Part shown: piece after piece, positions 1-7,348 of the stretch
How positions within the stretch are numbered: position 1 is the stretch's first letter
How the letters are laid out: the number at the start of each line of letters is the position of its first letter
NCBI RefSeq assembly: GCF_900112185.1
Contig: NZ_FOKP01000035.1
Coordinates: forward strand, 1-45,442
Reading direction: 5' to 3'
DNA length: 45,442 bases
Source: Allobosea sp. CRIB-10
Lineage (GTDB): Bacteria; Pseudomonadota; Alphaproteobacteria; Rhizobiales; Beijerinckiaceae
Position numbers and translations under genes: made by a program
Notes under the pieces: model-generated
Seen by the model: the letters and a program-made list of their open reading frames with translations, nothing else
The model's database searches: none
Told to the model about the DNA's origin: nothing

Positions 1-189
1 GTCGCGGTCGTGCTGCGCGACAAGAAGGCCTCGACTTCTTATATCCAGCGCCGCCTGCAGATCGGCTACAACCGCGCCGCCTCGATCATGGAGCGCATGG
101 AGAACGAGGGCATCGTCGGACCCGCCAACCACGCCGGAAAACGCGAGATCCTCGTCGAGACAGGTAGAGCCAGGGAAGACGAGGATTGA
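1..189 (+). CDS. ftsK: DNA translocase FtsK, C-terminal end (partial)
   Basis: This is the last 62 codons of a gene entering from the left edge and ending in TGA. The peptide contains KASTSYIQRRLQIGYNRAA and MERMENEGIVGP, which match the winged-helix gamma domain of FtsK/SpoIIIE translocases. In the family this domain reads the polar KOPS sequences that direct DNA pumping toward dif at the septum during division. Only the gamma domain is visible; the membrane and motor domains lie outside the window. The following gene is lolA, an ftsK-lolA order I recall from rhizobial genomes. The short tail after the gamma domain is ordinary. Confidence 0.9.
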   Translation, partial: VAVVLRDKKASTSYIQRRLQIGYNRAASIMERMENEGIVGPANHAGKREILVETGRAREDED

Positions 190-346
190 GGGCGACGGCC
201 GCTGCGGCCTCATGGCGCGAAACCGGTCCTGAAAATGCCATCAGCCCGGTGCAACCTCGTCGCCGACTGACGCGTTGAACCCTTGCCGGCCAGCCTGGGC
301 GGCACGATATTCCGCCAGAAGGCCGCCAACCGGACATCGGAGCCCC

Positions 347-1192
347 ATGACCCATCTTTCGCCCATGCCAGCTCTCGCAGCCGCCGCCCTGGCGCTCGCG
401 CTGGCCGCGGGCCAGGTCTCGGCCCAACCGCTTGACATCAAGCCCAGTGGCCAGCCGGCCGCTGCGGCTCGCCCGGCCCAGCGCGCGATTCCGCTGCCGC
501 CGATCCGCCCGCCGGGTCTCGGCATGCCGCGCACCGACGCTGTGCAGGCTACCGCGACGAGCTCTGCGCCAGCCGCTCCGGCTCCCGCACCGGTCGTCAC
601 CGCCAACAATGAGCCGCGTGCAGCGACGCCTGCGAAATCAGCGCGCCCGAGCACGCCGTTGTCGAAGGCCGAGGCCGTCGAGCGGCTAAACGCCTATTTC
701 AACGGCTTTTCGACCTTGCAAGGCGACTTCATCCAGTTCGCCGCCGATGGCCGCCGCTTCGAGGGCAAGCTCTATGTCCTGCGTCCAGGCAAGATGCGCT
801 TCGAATATCGCCCGCCTGTGACCATGGAGGTCGTCGCCGACGGCACCTCGGTCGCGATCCGCGATCGCAAGCTCGCGACCCAGGACCTCTATTCGATCGG
901 CCAGACCCCGCTGAAGTTCCTGCTCAAGGACCAGATCAGCCTGGAGCGCGACACCACCGTCACCGGCGTCAGCACCAAAGGGGACATCCTGTCGCTCAAG
1001 CTCGAGGACCGCTCGACGCTGGGCGGCACCTCGAAGATCACGCTGAACTTCGACCTCGCCGCCAACACGCTGCGGCAATGGGTGGTGATCGATCCGCAGG
1101 GTTACGAGACCTCGGTTTCGCTCTACAATCTCGACACCCAGCGCCGGCCCGACCAGAAGAACTTCGTGATCGACTATCAGCGCGTGCTTTGA
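347..1192 (+). CDS. lolA: Outer-membrane lipoprotein carrier protein LolA
   Basis: A 281-residue periplasmic chaperone that carries lipoproteins from the LolCDE inner-membrane transporter to the outer membrane. The ATG at 347 puts a hydrophobic signal peptide at the N-terminus (about residues 7-26, ending near VSAQP); an upstream in-frame TTG would bury it. The LolA fold starts near residue 105 (KAEAVERLNAYFNGFSTLQG), and the typical GKLYVLRPGKMRFEY segment follows. Residues about 30-100 form a proline/alanine-rich linker that Escherichia coli LolA lacks. No LolB is seen, as is usual in alphaproteobacteria. A palindromic repeat begins 4 bp after the stop and separates it from xth. Confidence 0.9.
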   Translation: MTHLSPMPALAAAALALALAAGQVSAQPLDIKPSGQPAAAARPAQRAIPLPPIRPPGLGMPRTDAVQATATSSAPAAPAPAPVVTANNEPRAATPAKSARPSTPLSKAEAVERLNAYFNGFSTLQGDFIQFAADGRRFEGKLYVLRPGKMRFEYRPPVTMEVVADGTSVAIRDRKLATQDLYSIGQTPLKFLLKDQISLERDTTVTGVSTKGDILSLKLEDRSTLGGTSKITLNFDLAANTLRQWVVIDPQGYETSVSLYNLDTQRRPDQKNFVIDYQRVL

Positions 1193-1196
1193 GTTT

Positions 1197-1321
1197 CGTC
1201 ATTGCGAGCCCCCGGGTCTTGCCGTCGGCAACCCCGAGGACTGGCTCCGCGAAGCAATCCAGGGGCGACAGCGCCCTGCACCCTTCTGGATTGCTTCGTC
1301 GCTTCGCTCCTCGCAATGACG
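1197..1321. repeat. Composite palindromic intergenic repeat, GTCAT/ATGAC ends
   Basis: The outer inverted repeat is CGTCATTGCGAG at 1197-1208 and CTCGCAATGACG at 1310-1321, a perfect 12-bp pair. A nested second pair is GAAGCAATCCAG at 1251-1262 and CTGGATTGCTTC at 1286-1297. This resembles the dispersed REP/MITE-like elements common between genes in Hyphomicrobiales. It starts 4 bp after the lolA stop and could fold into a long transcript hairpin between lolA and xth. Two relatives with the same outer ends lie near 26359 and 35048. Confidence 0.85.
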
Positions 1322-1397
1322 GGCGGCTACCGCGGCGCTTGCTTTTCGCTGCCTGACGACCCAGTTTCCGGCTTCCCCTTCCGCCGGAATCCCCTGC

Positions 1398-2213
1398 GTG
1401 CAGCTCACCGTCACCACCTGGAACATCAATTCGGTGCGCCTGCGCATCGGCATGGTCACGCAGTTCCTCAGAGACCATCAGCCCGATGTCCTCTGCCTGC
1501 AGGAGACCAAGACGCCGGATGAGCAGTTCCCGGCCAAGGCCTTCAGCGAGGCCGGCTATGTCCACCACGCCTTCATCGGCAACAAGGGCTATAACGGCGT
1601 CGCCATCGTCTCGAAGCTGCCCTTCCAGGAGAAGGAAGCGATGGCGATGTGCGAGCGCAACGACGCCCGCCACATGACCGTCGTGCTCGACGAGGGCGCC
1701 GGCGCGGCAGCCGGCATCGCGATCCATAATTTCTACATCCCGGCCGGCGGCGACATCGCCGATCCCGAGGCCAATCCGAAATTCGCCCACAAGCTGCAGT
1801 TCCTCGACGCCGTCGGCGCCTGGGGCGTCGCGCGCAACCCAGCCGGGCGGCCGAGCATCCTGGTCGGCGATCTCAACATCGCTCCCTATGAGCACGATGT
1901 CTGGAGCCACAAGCAATTGCTCGACGTCGTCAGCCACACCCCGATCGAGACCACGACATTGGAGAAGCTGCGCAGCGAGCTCGGCTGGACCGACGCCGCC
2001 CGCACGCTGCGGCCGGAGCCCGAGAAGCTCTACAGCTGGTGGAGCTACCGCGCCGCCGACTGGCAGGCCTCGAATCGCGGCCGCCGGCTCGATCATATCT
2101 GGCTCTCGGACGCCCTGAAGCCGACGCTGCGCGACCTCACCTTCCTGAGCGAGGCGCGCGGCTGGGAGCGGCCTTCGGATCACGTCCCGGTGACAGTACA
2201 GCTGGAGCTGTGA
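1398..2213 (+). CDS. xth: Exodeoxyribonuclease III (AP endonuclease)
   Basis: A 271-residue enzyme of the ExoIII/EEP family that cleaves DNA at abasic sites and removes 3'-blocking groups in base-excision repair. Family motifs in order: TTWNINSVR near the N-terminus, CLQETK with the metal-binding glutamate, GDLNIAP with the Asp-x-Asn active-site pair, a central region for DNA contacts, and the C-terminal SDHVPV with the catalytic Asp-His. Length is normal for XthA (about 268). The chosen start is a GTG directly before the conserved QLTVTTWN; no ATG lies close upstream. It converges on the leftward gene at 2238-2702 with a 24-bp gap. Confidence 0.93.
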   Translation: MQLTVTTWNINSVRLRIGMVTQFLRDHQPDVLCLQETKTPDEQFPAKAFSEAGYVHHAFIGNKGYNGVAIVSKLPFQEKEAMAMCERNDARHMTVVLDEGAGAAAGIAIHNFYIPAGGDIADPEANPKFAHKLQFLDAVGAWGVARNPAGRPSILVGDLNIAPYEHDVWSHKQLLDVVSHTPIETTTLEKLRSELGWTDAARTLRPEPEKLYSWWSYRAADWQASNRGRRLDHIWLSDALKPTLRDLTFLSEARGWERPSDHVPVTVQLEL

Positions 2214-2237
2214 GCCGCCCCGTCATGGTGAGAAGCG

Positions 2238-2702
2238 TCAGCGCACGTCGATCGCCCTGAGCGCCGCCCCGACCGCAGCCAGCTCGCTGTTGAACGCATG
2301 CAGCCGCTCCGCGACGGCCGCTGCGATCGCCTGCGCCGAATCGGGCGATTCACCGAGCACGCGCCGCATCACGCTGCGCGCCAGCCGCATCACCTGTGTC
2401 GGCTCGCGCGCGATCGCCGTCACCGGCCGCTCCAGCGCCGTGAACAAGGCGAGCTCGCCGAGCAGCGTGCCCGGCCCGACGACCTCGTCGGCCGGGCGGC
2501 CGTCATCCTCGCGCTTCAGCGCCACCGCGCCGGAAATGACGAGAAAAGCGCCGTCCGAGCCCTCGCCGCGCCGGAACAGCACGTCGCCGGCGCGCAGGGA
2601 CCGCGTCTCTGCGGCGAAGGCGACGAGGCGCAGCGCATCGCGATCCATCAGGCCCAGCAGCGGCTGACGCGCCAGGAGGGCGATGTCGTCGTTGAGCGAC
2701 AT
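2238..2702 (-). CDS. Cyclic nucleotide-binding domain protein without a DNA-binding domain
   Basis: A 154-residue protein made almost entirely of one CAP-type cyclic nucleotide-binding domain: LRAGDVLFRRGEGSDGAFLV, ISGAVAL, and a phosphate-binding-cassette-like segment GTLLGELALF near residue 80. There is no helix-turn-helix after the domain, only a short helical tail, so it is probably a regulatory sensor rather than a Crp-type transcription factor. It starts 6 bp after the stop of the response regulator on the same strand, so the two are probably co-transcribed. The ligand (cAMP, cGMP or none) cannot be told from sequence. Confidence 0.8.
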   Translation of the reverse strand: MSLNDDIALLARQPLLGLMDRDALRLVAFAAETRSLRAGDVLFRRGEGSDGAFLVISGAVALKREDDGRPADEVVGPGTLLGELALFTALERPVTAIAREPTQVMRLARSVMRRVLGESPDSAQAIAAAVAERLHAFNSELAAVGAALRAIDVR

Positions 2703-2708
2703 TCAGGA

Positions 2709-3395
2709 CTACGGATTCAGCCGGTAGCCACCGGCATCGGTGACGAGCAGCCGCGCATTGGCGGGGTCCGGCTCGATCTTCTGGCGCAGGCGGTAGATAT
2801 GGGTCTCGAGCGTGTGCGTCGTGACCTGCGAATTATAGCCCCAGACCTCCTGCAGCAGCGTCTCGCGCGCGATCGGCTTTCGGCCGGCGCGGTAGAGGAA
2901 GCGCAGGATCGCCGTCTCCTTCTCGGTGAGCTTGGTCTTCGAGCCCTTGGCGCTGACCAGCAGCTTGGAGCCGGGGTGGAAGGTGTAGGGCCCGACCTGG
3001 AAGATCGCGTCCTCGCTCGCCTCGTATTGCCTTAAGTGCGCGCGGATGCGCGCCAGCAGCACGGCGAATTTGAACGGCTTCACGACATAGTCGTTGGCGC
3101 CGGCTTCGAGCCCGAGCACGGTGTCGGCGTCCGAACCCTGCCCGGTCAGCATGACCACAGGGCCCTTGAAGCCGCCCTTGCGCATCAGCTTCACCGCTTC
3201 GCGGCCATCCATGTCGGGCAGGCCGACATCCATAACCACAAGGTCGATGCGCTCGGCCTGCACGGCCTTCAGGCTCGCCGTCGCGTTCGGCGCCGCCGAG
3301 ACCTTGAATTCGTCATAGAGCGCGAGCTGCTCGGCGAGCGCGTCGCGCAGCATCTGGTCGTCATCGACCAGCAGGATATGGTGAGTTGCAGACAT
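2709..3395 (-). CDS. OmpR/PhoB-family response regulator
   Basis: A 228-residue two-component response regulator. The receiver domain (about 1-120) has the acidic cluster DDD at 11-13, phospho-acceptor Asp56 in VVMDVGLPDMDG, and the conserved lysine in DYVVKPF. The C-terminal winged helix (about 130-226) has LTEKETAILRFLYRAG and the recognition-helix region THTLETHIYRLRQKIE. No histidine kinase lies in the window, so it is an orphan here. It precedes the cyclic-nucleotide-binding gene by 6 bp. The target genes are unknown. Confidence 0.9.
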   Translation of the reverse strand: MSATHHILLVDDDQMLRDALAEQLALYDEFKVSAAPNATASLKAVQAERIDLVVMDVGLPDMDGREAVKLMRKGGFKGPVVMLTGQGSDADTVLGLEAGANDYVVKPFKFAVLLARIRAHLRQYEASEDAIFQVGPYTFHPGSKLLVSAKGSKTKLTEKETAILRFLYRAGRKPIARETLLQEVWGYNSQVTTHTLETHIYRLRQKIEPDPANARLLVTDAGGYRLNP

Positions 3396-3432
3396 GAAGG
3401 CGAGTCAGCCCATTTGCGTTGATGCAATAGTA

Positions 3433-3500
3433 GAGCATGTTCGGCTGAAGTGGGAGCCACCTTTGCGAACGGCTCATGCTCCAACATATTGAGTTGAGCG
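3433..3500. repeat. REP-like dispersed palindrome
   Basis: Inverted repeat GAGCATG at 3433-3439 and CATGCTC at 3475-3481, followed by an A/T-rich CAACATATTGAG tail. The layout resembles the GAGCATG...CATGCTC intergenic palindrome I know from many Hyphomicrobiales genomes. It sits in the 195-bp divergent gap between the response regulator and the L,D-transpeptidase gene. The right boundary is approximate. Confidence 0.6.
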
Positions 3501-3590
3501 CAGATTCTGACTGGACGGAGCAAGCCGGTCAAACGGAAAGCACGCCGGACGACAGCAAACGGACGGCAGATCACGCAAGATGGATGGCCT

Positions 3591-4145
3591 GTGAGAAAAC
3601 GTGATGATCGCGCCGCGGCCGGCCGGCGGCTGACGAAGCTGGTGGTGGTGCGCTCGGTGAATGATCGCCGCAAGGGCTTCCTGATCGCCGGCTCCGCCGC
3701 CTTTCCCTGTGCGCTCGGCCGCTCCGGCATCATCGTCGCCAAGCGCGAGGGCGATGGCGGCACGCCGCGGGCGAAGCTGCCGCTGCGCCGGGTGTTCTAT
3801 CGTGCCGACCGGCTGCCGCGCCCGTCGAGCCTCTTGCCGGTCCGCGCCATCACGCTGCGGGACGCCTGGTGCGACGACCAGACCGACCGGCGCTACAACC
3901 GACTGATCGACCGTCCGCCCGGCGAGGCCGAGGAGCGGCTCGCCCGCGCCGACAATCTCTATGACGTCATCGTCGAGCTCGGCTGGAACGATGCTCCGGT
4001 CCGTCGTGGCCGCGGCAGCGCGATCTTCTGGCATCTTGCGCGGCCCGGCTTCACGCCCACCGCCGGCTGCGTCGCCGTCACCGGCGGCATCTTCGCCAAG
4101 GTCCTGCCCAGACTGGCGCGGCGCTGCGCGATCATCGTGCGCTAA
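3591..4145 (+). CDS. L,D-transpeptidase (YkuD domain) family protein
   Basis: A 184-residue protein dominated by a YkuD-type catalytic domain. The active-site block contains His148 (FWHLARPGF) and Cys160 (TAGCVAV), matching the family pattern of His followed by T/S-x-G-C. Such enzymes form 3-3 cross-links in peptidoglycan or attach lipoproteins to it. No signal peptide is obvious after the GTG start, which is odd for a periplasmic enzyme. Short YkuD proteins like this one, without an export signal, are common in alphaproteobacteria and their role is unclear. The start could be misplaced, but no better one is visible. Confidence 0.8.
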   Translation: MRKRDDRAAAGRRLTKLVVVRSVNDRRKGFLIAGSAAFPCALGRSGIIVAKREGDGGTPRAKLPLRRVFYRADRLPRPSSLLPVRAITLRDAWCDDQTDRRYNRLIDRPPGEAEERLARADNLYDVIVELGWNDAPVRRGRGSAIFWHLARPGFTPTAGCVAVTGGIFAKVLPRLARRCAIIVR

Positions 4146-4275
4146 GGGCTTGTAGGCTGATCCGGGCTGGGGATACTGGCGCCCGAGCACCGTCTCGCCG
4201 ATCGATATCAGGAGCGCCATGCTGCGCGGGCACCGCCCCGTTCAACGTGACCAGCTCCCAGCAAGAGACTGTGCC

Positions 4276-4653
4276 ATGACTGATTCGCCTATGACCGAGA
4301 TCGGCTTCGGCCGCGTCGCCGCGATGTTCCCTGTCAGGGATATGGAGCGCGCCTGCGCCTTCTATGTCGGCGTCCTCGGCTTCACGAAAACCTTCGAGAA
4401 CGGCCAGCCGGTCGGCTTCATAATCCTCAAGAAGGGCAAGGCCGAAATCCACCTGACCCTGCAGAGGGACCATAAGGCAGCGCCGTTCAACATCGCCCAT
4501 TTGATGGTCGATGATGTCGACGCTTTTCACGAGCTCTGCCGGTCGTATGGGCTGCGCATCGTCAAAGGGCTGCGCGACCAGGATTACGGCCTGCGCGCCT
4601 TCGTCTTCGAGGACCCTGACGGCAACCGCATCGACGTCGGCCAGCCGATCTAG
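4276..4653 (+). CDS. VOC/glyoxalase-fold protein
   Basis: A 125-residue protein of the vicinal-oxygen-chelate superfamily (glyoxalase, bleomycin-resistance and dioxygenase relatives). Paired beta-alpha-beta modules are visible: FPVRDMERACAFYVGVLGF at the N-terminus, and AHLMVDDVDAF followed by FVFEDPDGNRIDVGQP at the C-terminus. The last segment is the typical metal/substrate-side signature. I chose the ATG at 4276 because the family core begins shortly after it; an upstream in-frame ATG at 4219 adds 19 low-complexity residues. The substrate cannot be predicted. A strong inverted repeat follows the stop by about 40 bp. Confidence 0.75.
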   Translation: MTDSPMTEIGFGRVAAMFPVRDMERACAFYVGVLGFTKTFENGQPVGFIILKKGKAEIHLTLQRDHKAAPFNIAHLMVDDVDAFHELCRSYGLRIVKGLRDQDYGLRAFVFEDPDGNRIDVGQPI

Positions 4654-4695
4654 GCGTCGCGCCGCAACCGAGCGCATTCGCCTCTCGCGGTTCAC

Positions 4696-4757
4696 CGGAT
4701 GAAAACCATCGTTCTCGGTGATTTTCATCCGTTAACAGACGATTCGGCCAGATTAAC
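4696..4757. promoter_or_regulatory. Inverted repeat and paired TTAAC motifs upstream of a diguanylate cyclase
   Basis: Perfect 10-bp arms CGGATGAAAA (4696-4705) and TTTTCATCCG (4722-4731) flank a 16-nt centre that extends the pairing partly. Directly after come two TTAAC motifs at 4732-4736 and 4753-4757, 21 bp apart, with a GATTC (GANTC) at 4741-4745 between them. There is no T-run, so this is more likely an operator or leader element than a terminator. TTAAC is the CtrA half-site, but the spacing is not the standard one. Confidence 0.45.
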
Positions 4758-4789
4758 AATCCTCTCCGGCGGTCTTGCCGGAGAGGATC

Positions 4790-6559
4790 ATGCAAAAGCG
4801 CCTGTCACTGGTCGGTCTCGCCGACCGCCTGACGCTGCGGGAGCAGACCGCAGCCATGGCCGGCCTGCTCTGCATCGTCGTCGTCGCCGTATCGGCAGCC
4901 GGCGCCGCCTGGCTGGCGCGGCGGGACGCCGTGCAGGAAGCCAATCTCGAGCTGGTCGCGCTCGCCCGAACCATGTCGGACCGGCTCGACCAGAACATGT
5001 TCGAGCGCTATCGCGAGATCAGGAATCTCGCCAGGCTGGAGCCGCTGCGCGGCCTTTGGCAGGACAATCCGGCTCGGGCCCGGGCCGTGCTCATGCAATT
5101 GCAGGACGGGCTAAGCGACTATGCCTGGCTCGGCCTCGCCGAGCTCAACGGCAATGTCCGCGCTGCGACGCGCAGCATGCTCGAAGGCGTTTCGGTCGCG
5201 CAACGACCTTGGTTCATCAATGGTCTCGCCGGCCCGACCGTGGAAGACGTCCATGACGCCAAGCTGCTCGACGGCCTGCTTCGCAAGAGCCCGGACGAGG
5301 CGCCCTTCCGCTTCGTCGACGTCGCCATGCCGGTCTTCGGGCCGACCGGCGCCAAGGTCGGCGTCCTCGGTGCGCATCTGAGCTGGAACTGGGCCGGCAA
5401 TCTGCGCGACAACGTCCTGCGCAATCACGACCCCGCGCTCGCCTCGGAGCTCTGGATTATCGGCCGCGACGGCTCGGTTCTGCTCGGCCCGAAGGACGCC
5501 AAGCCCTTCGACGGCGCGCAGATCGCCGCCGCCCGCCACGGCATCTCCTTCGTCGACCGCTCCGGCGATCAGGCGATGTTGACTGCGCTCGCTGCGACCA
5601 AGGGCCAGGACGATTATCCAGGCCTGGGCTGGGTGGTCGCCGCCCGCCGTCCCCTCGATGTCGCCCTCGCGCCCGCCAATCGCCTCGCTACCGTCATCGC
5701 CCTGCTCGGTCTCGCGGTCGCCGCCATCGGCGCCGCCCTGGCCTGGTTCCTCGCCGGCACGGTGACCAGCCCGCTGATGCGGCTCTGCCGTTCGGTCGAC
5801 CTCATCGGCCGCGATCCTGGTGCCGCCGGCATCCAGCGCCAGCATGGCTCGCGCGACATCCTCCATCTCTCTGCCGCGCTGCGCTCGCTGCTGCGCCGGC
5901 TGGGGAGCGCCGAGAAGGGCGCCCGCGACGCCGCCGCGGCCATCCGCGATGTCCAGGCCAAGGCCGACAAGCAGGCACGCGAGGCCGAGGAGAAGACCCG
6001 TCGCCTCGGCTCGGACCTGCATACCCTGCAAATCCTCGCCGATACCGATCCGCTCACCAGCCTGCTCAATCGCCGCGCCTTCCTGCCCTTCGCCGAGGAC
6101 GCGATGAACTATTACAGGCGCTACCGGCGCAATCTCGGCGTCCTGATGTTCGACATCGATCATTTCAAGCGCATCAACGACAGCTTCGGCCATGCCGCCG
6201 GCGACGAGGTCATCCGCGCCGTCGCAAAGATCATCGCCGGCCAGATCCGCACGACCGACAAGGTTGCGCGCTTCGGCGGCGAGGAATTCGTCGTGCTGCT
6301 GCGCGAGACCGATGCGCAGGGAGCCGAGAACCTGGCCAACCGCATCCGCGAATCGGTCGGCGCGACCGTAGTGACGCAGGGGCTCGCCCAGATCGAGCTC
6401 ACCATCAGCGTCGGCGCCGCGATCGTCCGCGAGCAGGACCGCGACATCGAGGATGTGATCGAGAGGGCCGACAAGGCGCTTTATGTGGCGAAGTCGTCCG
6501 GCCGCAACCGGGTCGTCTTGTCGGAAGCCGAGCGAACTCCCGCCCCGACCTCGACCTGA
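4790..6559 (+). CDS. Membrane diguanylate cyclase with periplasmic sensor and HAMP-like region
   Basis: A 589-residue c-di-GMP synthase. Order: transmembrane helix at about 22-43, an extracytoplasmic Cache-like sensor region of about 250 residues, a second membrane helix at about 298-322, a HAMP-like/coiled-coil linker rich in Ala, Lys and Glu, and a GGDEF domain from about 418. The active-site loop is GGEEF at 496-500. The product-inhibition I-site RTTD lies five residues before it, so allosteric feedback is likely intact. The substrate-side motif MFDIDHFKRINDSFGH is complete. The start was chosen at the ATG preceded by GGAGAGG rather than the TTG 15 bp upstream. No EAL domain is present. 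Confidence 0.9.
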   Translation: MQKRLSLVGLADRLTLREQTAAMAGLLCIVVVAVSAAGAAWLARRDAVQEANLELVALARTMSDRLDQNMFERYREIRNLARLEPLRGLWQDNPARARAVLMQLQDGLSDYAWLGLAELNGNVRAATRSMLEGVSVAQRPWFINGLAGPTVEDVHDAKLLDGLLRKSPDEAPFRFVDVAMPVFGPTGAKVGVLGAHLSWNWAGNLRDNVLRNHDPALASELWIIGRDGSVLLGPKDAKPFDGAQIAAARHGISFVDRSGDQAMLTALAATKGQDDYPGLGWVVAARRPLDVALAPANRLATVIALLGLAVAAIGAALAWFLAGTVTSPLMRLCRSVDLIGRDPGAAGIQRQHGSRDILHLSAALRSLLRRLGSAEKGARDAAAAIRDVQAKADKQAREAEEKTRRLGSDLHTLQILADTDPLTSLLNRRAFLPFAEDAMNYYRRYRRNLGVLMFDIDHFKRINDSFGHAAGDEVIRAVAKIIAGQIRTTDKVARFGGEEFVVLLRETDAQGAENLANRIRESVGATVVTQGLAQIELTISVGAAIVREQDRDIEDVIERADKALYVAKSSGRNRVVLSEAERTPAPTST

Positions 6560-6567
6560 ACGATCCC

Positions 6568-7233
6568 TCAGCCTCGCGCGCCAAAAATCGCGCTGCCGAC
6601 CCTGACATGGGTGGCGCCGAGCTGGATCGCCGCCTCGTAATCGGCACTCATGCCCATCGACAGGATCGCAAGGCCATTGCGCCTCGCGATCTTGCCGAGC
6701 AGGGCGAAATGCGGCGAGGGCGGGTCCTCGGCCGGGGGAATGCACATCAGTCCCGAGATCGCGAGACCATAGCGGCTCCGGCACAGCTCCAGGAAGGCGT
6801 CGGCCTCGCCGGGCAGCACACCACCTTTCTGCGGCTCGGCCCCGGTGTTGACCTGAACGATCAGCTCGGGCGCCTTGCCGGCGCGCTCGATCTCGCGCGC
6901 CAATTCCCTGGCGAGGCTCTCGCGGTCGAGCGACTGGATCACGTCGAACAGCGTCACCGCATCGCGCGCCTTGTTCGACTGCAACGGCCCGATCATGTGC
7001 AGCCGAGCTTTCGGGAAGCGCTCGCGCAGGGCCGGCCACTTCTCCTTGGCCTCCTGGACATAGTTCTCGCCAAAGTCGACCTGGCCGGCTTCCAGCACCG
7101 GCACGATCATCTCCGCCGGCTTGGTCTTGGAAACCGCGACCAGCATCACGCTGTCCGGCTTGCGGCCGACATCGCGTGCGGCGCGGGCGATCGCATTCCG
7201 CGTTTCCTGAAGTCTCGCCACGACATCCGACAT
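6568..7233 (-). CDS. YggS-family pyridoxal phosphate homeostasis protein
   Basis: A 221-residue single-domain PLP-binding protein of the YggS/PROSC/alanine-racemase-N family. The PLP lysine lies in MLVAVSKTKP near residue 35. FGENYVQEAKEKW, HMIGPLQSNKA, ISGLMCIPP and the C-terminal ATHVRVGSAIFGARG are characteristic. The family buffers free PLP and affects amino acid and keto acid pools; no enzymatic activity is established. The ATG at 7233 (MSDVVARLQETR) fits the family start and has GAGGAC upstream; a longer frame adds 16 atypical residues. It converges on the diguanylate cyclase with an 8-bp gap. Confidence 0.92.
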   Translation of the reverse strand: MSDVVARLQETRNAIARAARDVGRKPDSVMLVAVSKTKPAEMIVPVLEAGQVDFGENYVQEAKEKWPALRERFPKARLHMIGPLQSNKARDAVTLFDVIQSLDRESLARELAREIERAGKAPELIVQVNTGAEPQKGGVLPGEADAFLELCRSRYGLAISGLMCIPPAEDPPSPHFALLGKIARRNGLAILSMGMSADYEAAIQLGATHVRVGSAIFGARG

Positions 7234-7348
7234 TTCGATCCGTCCTCGCCTCGTGCGCCCCTGCCAAGCCGTTCCGAACATTGACCCGGGGGCTGCGATG
7301 GTGTCCTAGTCCGGCCCAGTCCGCTCACGCAAGAATGACACGATCAGC

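Noticed and set aside
5111..7267. A 718-codon frame antisense to the diguanylate cyclase and in another frame of the YggS gene
   Set aside because: It runs across two well-supported genes and shows no domain of its own.
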